Positions 61,023 to 64,000 of a stretch of 64,000 nucleotides of DNA are shown piece after piece; position 1 is the first letter of the stretch; each line of letters begins with the position of its first letter. The notes below the pieces were generated by a model that saw nothing but the letters and a program-made list of their open reading frames with translations, made no database searches and had not been told where the DNA came from. The translations under genes and the position numbers were made by a program. Source of the DNA: Loxodes magnus (lineage: Eukaryota; Ciliophora; Karyorelictea; Loxodida; Loxodidae); contig CAMPDV010002083.1 in the NCBI GenBank assembly GCA_946699065.1, positions 1-64,000 on the forward strand, in the 5' to 3' direction.

Positions 61023-63437
61023 ATGCAAATCTCTAAGCTTCTTTAACTCTTTATAGCTATCAGCTGTCTTTCAGTGCTTATTTACCTTTACATCATTACT
61101 TCGCAGTTTTAGATAGCTATTTTATTCATTGAAAAGGATCATTAAGACTGGTAAAAAACTTCCACTAAGATAGAAAATATAAAAATACCTTTAAATATAT
61201 CAAAGAAGCTGAGTGGAGAAAGGCAGATTGATAAAACCTCAGATAAAGAAGAAATTCCTCAATGGTAAAATACTAGTTAAGTAGATAAAAACTAGAATGC
61301 TATAAGAAACAGTAATAAGGAAGAAAATAACCACTCAGTCTAAAAAAAAAGCAGCATTGCAACTGCTAACTGAAAAAATATAAGCTAAGCGGAATAAGAA
61401 CTTTTCAGTATGAAAAATATATAAATTAAAAGTAGCAGCCTAGATTAAAGAAATATAAGCAATATAACTAAATTATAATTCAGAAATATTACTTAAGAAC
61501 AAAGAAATTCAAATAAGTCTAATATTACTAATATTACTAATATCAAAAGATAACAGTACTCTTAAAAAGTTAACCAAGCTATTGTTTAGTAGAGATTAAA
61601 GAAAATTAACCCTCCTTAAGCTAATTTCCTTATAAGTTTGAAAAAAGATTAGTAGTTCATTATCCATGGACCTTTTCGCTCCTTTGACTTTCCTGAACTC
61701 TATATTTCTGTATGAGTTAAGTTTAAATTTAGTGACTTAAACTTTTAAAATAATATACCTTTGTCTTTCAATTAAAGCTTAGAAAACTCTACTGAAAAAG
61801 AATATTAATAACGTTTTGCTATTCTAGGAAATAAAATGGAAGGCTGTAATTCCTTTAGCTATACCTGAGGTTATTTCTTATATCTTGTATATTCTAATCA
61901 AAAATGAACTATTACACTTGAAACTGGATCTGATAGAGGATGCAATTATTATGATACTTAGATTGAAATAAAACAAAATTAATGATACAATATCTAGTTA
62001 GTGTTAACAGCTTTAGGAACTTCTTTCTTTGATGTATAAGAAAACTCTAAACATCCAAAAGCTTAAATAAAAATACATGATAAATTGATTAAAATAGAGG
62101 ATTAGGATTATTATAGACTAATGTAAACAGCTATAAGATTTAGAATAGGAGCTTAGGTAGTAAAGAAATATCATCCAGAAGTAGGAAACAATGAAATAGT
62201 AGGAAATCTTAATCCTTTAGAGTTTAGGAATTTCTTTTTTTCTACTTAGTATAATCTATTAAACTAAGGTTTTAACTAAGAAACAGCTTAATTAAATTCT
62301 ATTCATGAATTTTACAAAAAATAGCCAGTAAAAGGAAAGTATTATGCATTTTTACCCAGCAAAGAAAATTAGAGATTTTTTCTTAGAGATGTATATAAAA
62401 TAGGAAAATATCATTACGGATAAGTAGTTTAGTCTAACTTTATTTAGATGGTTTGAGATGGAAGAGTATGCCTTTCTTATACTTTCAACTAATGATATCC
62501 TGAAATTTATGAATAAGTAAAATAAGATTATGAAGCATTAATAAAACAATTTTAATTTAATACAGAAGAACTCTTTCCAATAGTAATGCCTGCTTATAAA
62601 AAACATGCTATTTTAAAAAATACTTTATAGCATATGGAGAGAGCAGATGGAATAAACTAGACTATTATAATAATATCTTAAGACGGTAACTCATAAGAAG
62701 TTTAAGATGTAATAAATGAGTTTAAAAATAGAGGAATATTAAATATAGTTCATACAAAACATCCTAAAACAGAAACTCCTTAAGATTTTAAGAACTGGAA
62801 TAGGGATGGAGAGTTTCAATGTGCATCAAATGCTTTTTTTCTTCTCAATCTTACATTTGAGTATCTAAAAGCAAAATCAGTTTTATGATGTGAAGATGAT
62901 ATATATCAGTCCGTTGATTTTTTCGAGTATAGTAAGTGAATAAATAGAGAGTTTATTCATAATGATAAGTATGGGAAAAGAATAGGTGCAGTATCAATAA
63001 CTAATTTTGCAAGAAATGTTGCAAACAATTAATCTCTGTATTAAGTATGATTTGATAGACCAAATTGGCACTGAAATTTTATACTTCCAAATTATATTTG
63101 AAAGGAACTAAAGAGTGTATTTGTTGCTTGCGATTGACCACTTAGAGCATTTTGGCATTTTAATTTAAATTTAAGGAAAACTTTTATAAGTCCTGCGATT
63201 CCTAGAGGAAAGCATACGGCGTGAAATAGTAATGATAGCATTCATTCAAAATATTTCGATGCAAAACGAATGAAGATATTTGAGAGTTTAACTGGAAACT
63301 TAAAGCTTATTGACTTTTCAGTAAATTACAAAGATATAAAACCTTAGATTTTGCTATAGTATAATAGTACAATCTACAAAACAACTTATACCTTTTCATG
63401 GGATTTTCTAATGAGAATATATAAAGGAAGAATTTGA
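61023..63437 (+). CDS. Lectin-GT13 glycosyltransferase, type II membrane protein (copy H, 804 residues)
   Basis: Read codon by codon over 805 codons without a break. Residues 1-5 are cytosolic (MQISK), 6-25 the signal anchor (LLQLFIAISCLSVLIYLYII). About 30-210 is a stem rich in N, Q, K and S. HGPF at 215 opens a concanavalin A/laminin-G-like domain (ISVWVKFKF, TITLETGSDRGC, QWYNIQLVLTALG, FRIGAQ) to about 385. A linker leads to the GT13 domain: FPIVMPAYKKH (518), ISQDGN, the metal-binding EDD (624-626) followed by DFFEY, WHWNF, CDW with probable catalytic Asp 704, and the end SWDFLMRIYKGRI-TGA. GnT-I has the matching sequences EDD, DFFEYF and DDWMR. Fourteen internal TGA codons sit at Trp positions, against six TGG. 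Expected to transfer GlcNAc from UDP-GlcNAc in the Golgi lumen. Acceptor unknown; a POMGnT1-like role is possible because that enzyme also has an N-terminal lectin-like domain. Confidence 0.95.
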
Positions 63438-64000
63438 GACATCAAACATTTTAACAAAATTAATACATATTAATTAATTTTTACTAAGCATATATATTTA
63501 TTATTTGGTATGCTAGCTATTAGAGAACTAAATATTACAAATGAATAAATAAAATATTTACTTTAATGCAAATTATTTAGGTTATTTCCTCTATATAAGA
63601 ACTATAAAAAATACTTAATCACTATTATTATTCAACTATCCACCTTTACTTATTAGTCATGAGCGGAGTTTTAGGTATTACTAAAAATCCAGATATATAA
63701 TTTTGATATTTGTTAAGATTGTTAAAAGGAACATTCAACTTTTAGGTTAATAATATGTAATCTATTGCATATTTAATACAGGTATTGATTTTTTATTAGC
63801 CTTAGGCACATTGAAAAGTTTAAAATAATTATGATATTAGTTTTATAAATCTTCTTTATAGATAGTATTTATAATAATTAATAGGTATTTTAATATATAT
63901 ACTTATCTAATCTCTCAGAGTTACCTTTATATATTTACTTCATTTGATAAGTTTAAATATCTCATTGATATATTTATTTAAATGCAAGTCTCTTTCTTTA
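63438..64000. other. 3' flank of the glycosyltransferase gene, no gene seen
   Basis: 560 bases of A/T-rich DNA to the end of the window with no motif. Confidence 0.5.

Noticed and set aside
1-64000. Tetrahymena or Paramecium germline DNA (TAA/TAG = Gln, TGA = stop only)
   Set aside because: TGA is needed as Trp at many conserved positions in three unrelated genes.
1-64000. Condylostoma-type code, in which TAA and TAG can also terminate
   Set aside because: Every gene end that could be fixed (glycosyltransferase copies, MORN gene, ADP-ribosyltransferase gene) is TGA; none is TAA or TAG. With so few genes it is not fully excluded.

Overview
The window looks like nuclear DNA of a karyorelict-type ciliate (Loxodes or a relative). 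It is very AT-rich, and its recognisable genes only read through if TAA and TAG mean glutamine and TGA means tryptophan inside genes but stop at their ends. This is seen directly. In the glycosyltransferase genes TGA and TGG swap at the same tryptophan positions, TAG and CAA swap at codon 2, and every copy ends in an I-TGA codon pair. It matches the ambiguous karyorelict nuclear code. Under the standard code almost nothing real is open, so the open frames visible that way are mostly shadows.

The main content is a dispersed family of type II membrane proteins: a short cytosolic tail, a signal anchor, a variable low-complexity stem, a concanavalin A/laminin-G-like lectin domain and a GT13 (GnT-I/POMGnT1-like) glycosyltransferase domain. 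Four copies look whole (35.3-38.2 kb -, 42.4-44.9 kb -, 51.4-53.8 kb -, 61.0-63.4 kb +). Three look decayed (0.1-2.3 kb -, 6.2-8.6 kb +, 19.2-21.6 kb -). One 3' fragment at 34.4-34.6 kb lies in a duplicated segment. Two other large genes are clear, both on the minus strand: a roughly 1330-residue MORN-repeat protein (29.3-33.3 kb) and a RING/IBR zinc-finger protein fused to an ADP-ribosyltransferase (PARP-type) domain (25.4-27.4 kb). A U1-like snRNA lies at 40.4-40.6 kb (-), beside a small membrane protein gene at 39.5-40.1 kb (+).

The 9.3-17 kb region, 23.6-24.8 kb and 59.4-59.7 kb hold GC-richer remains of a dispersed coiled-coil plus zinc-knuckle family. These resemble Gag-like mobile-element proteins, look broken and often lie tail to tail. 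The rest (2.3-6.2, 10.7-12.3, 17-19.1, 21.6-23.6, 44.9-51.4 and 53.8-59.4 kb) is AT-rich DNA with no identifiable gene. Because nearly every frame is open in this code, only conserved motifs or repeated copies give firm support. Some protein-like stretches there remain undecided.

No pathway links the three gene types. The glycosyltransferases would act in the Golgi, the MORN protein probably at membranes or cortex, and the RING/IBR-ADP-ribosyltransferase in protein modification.
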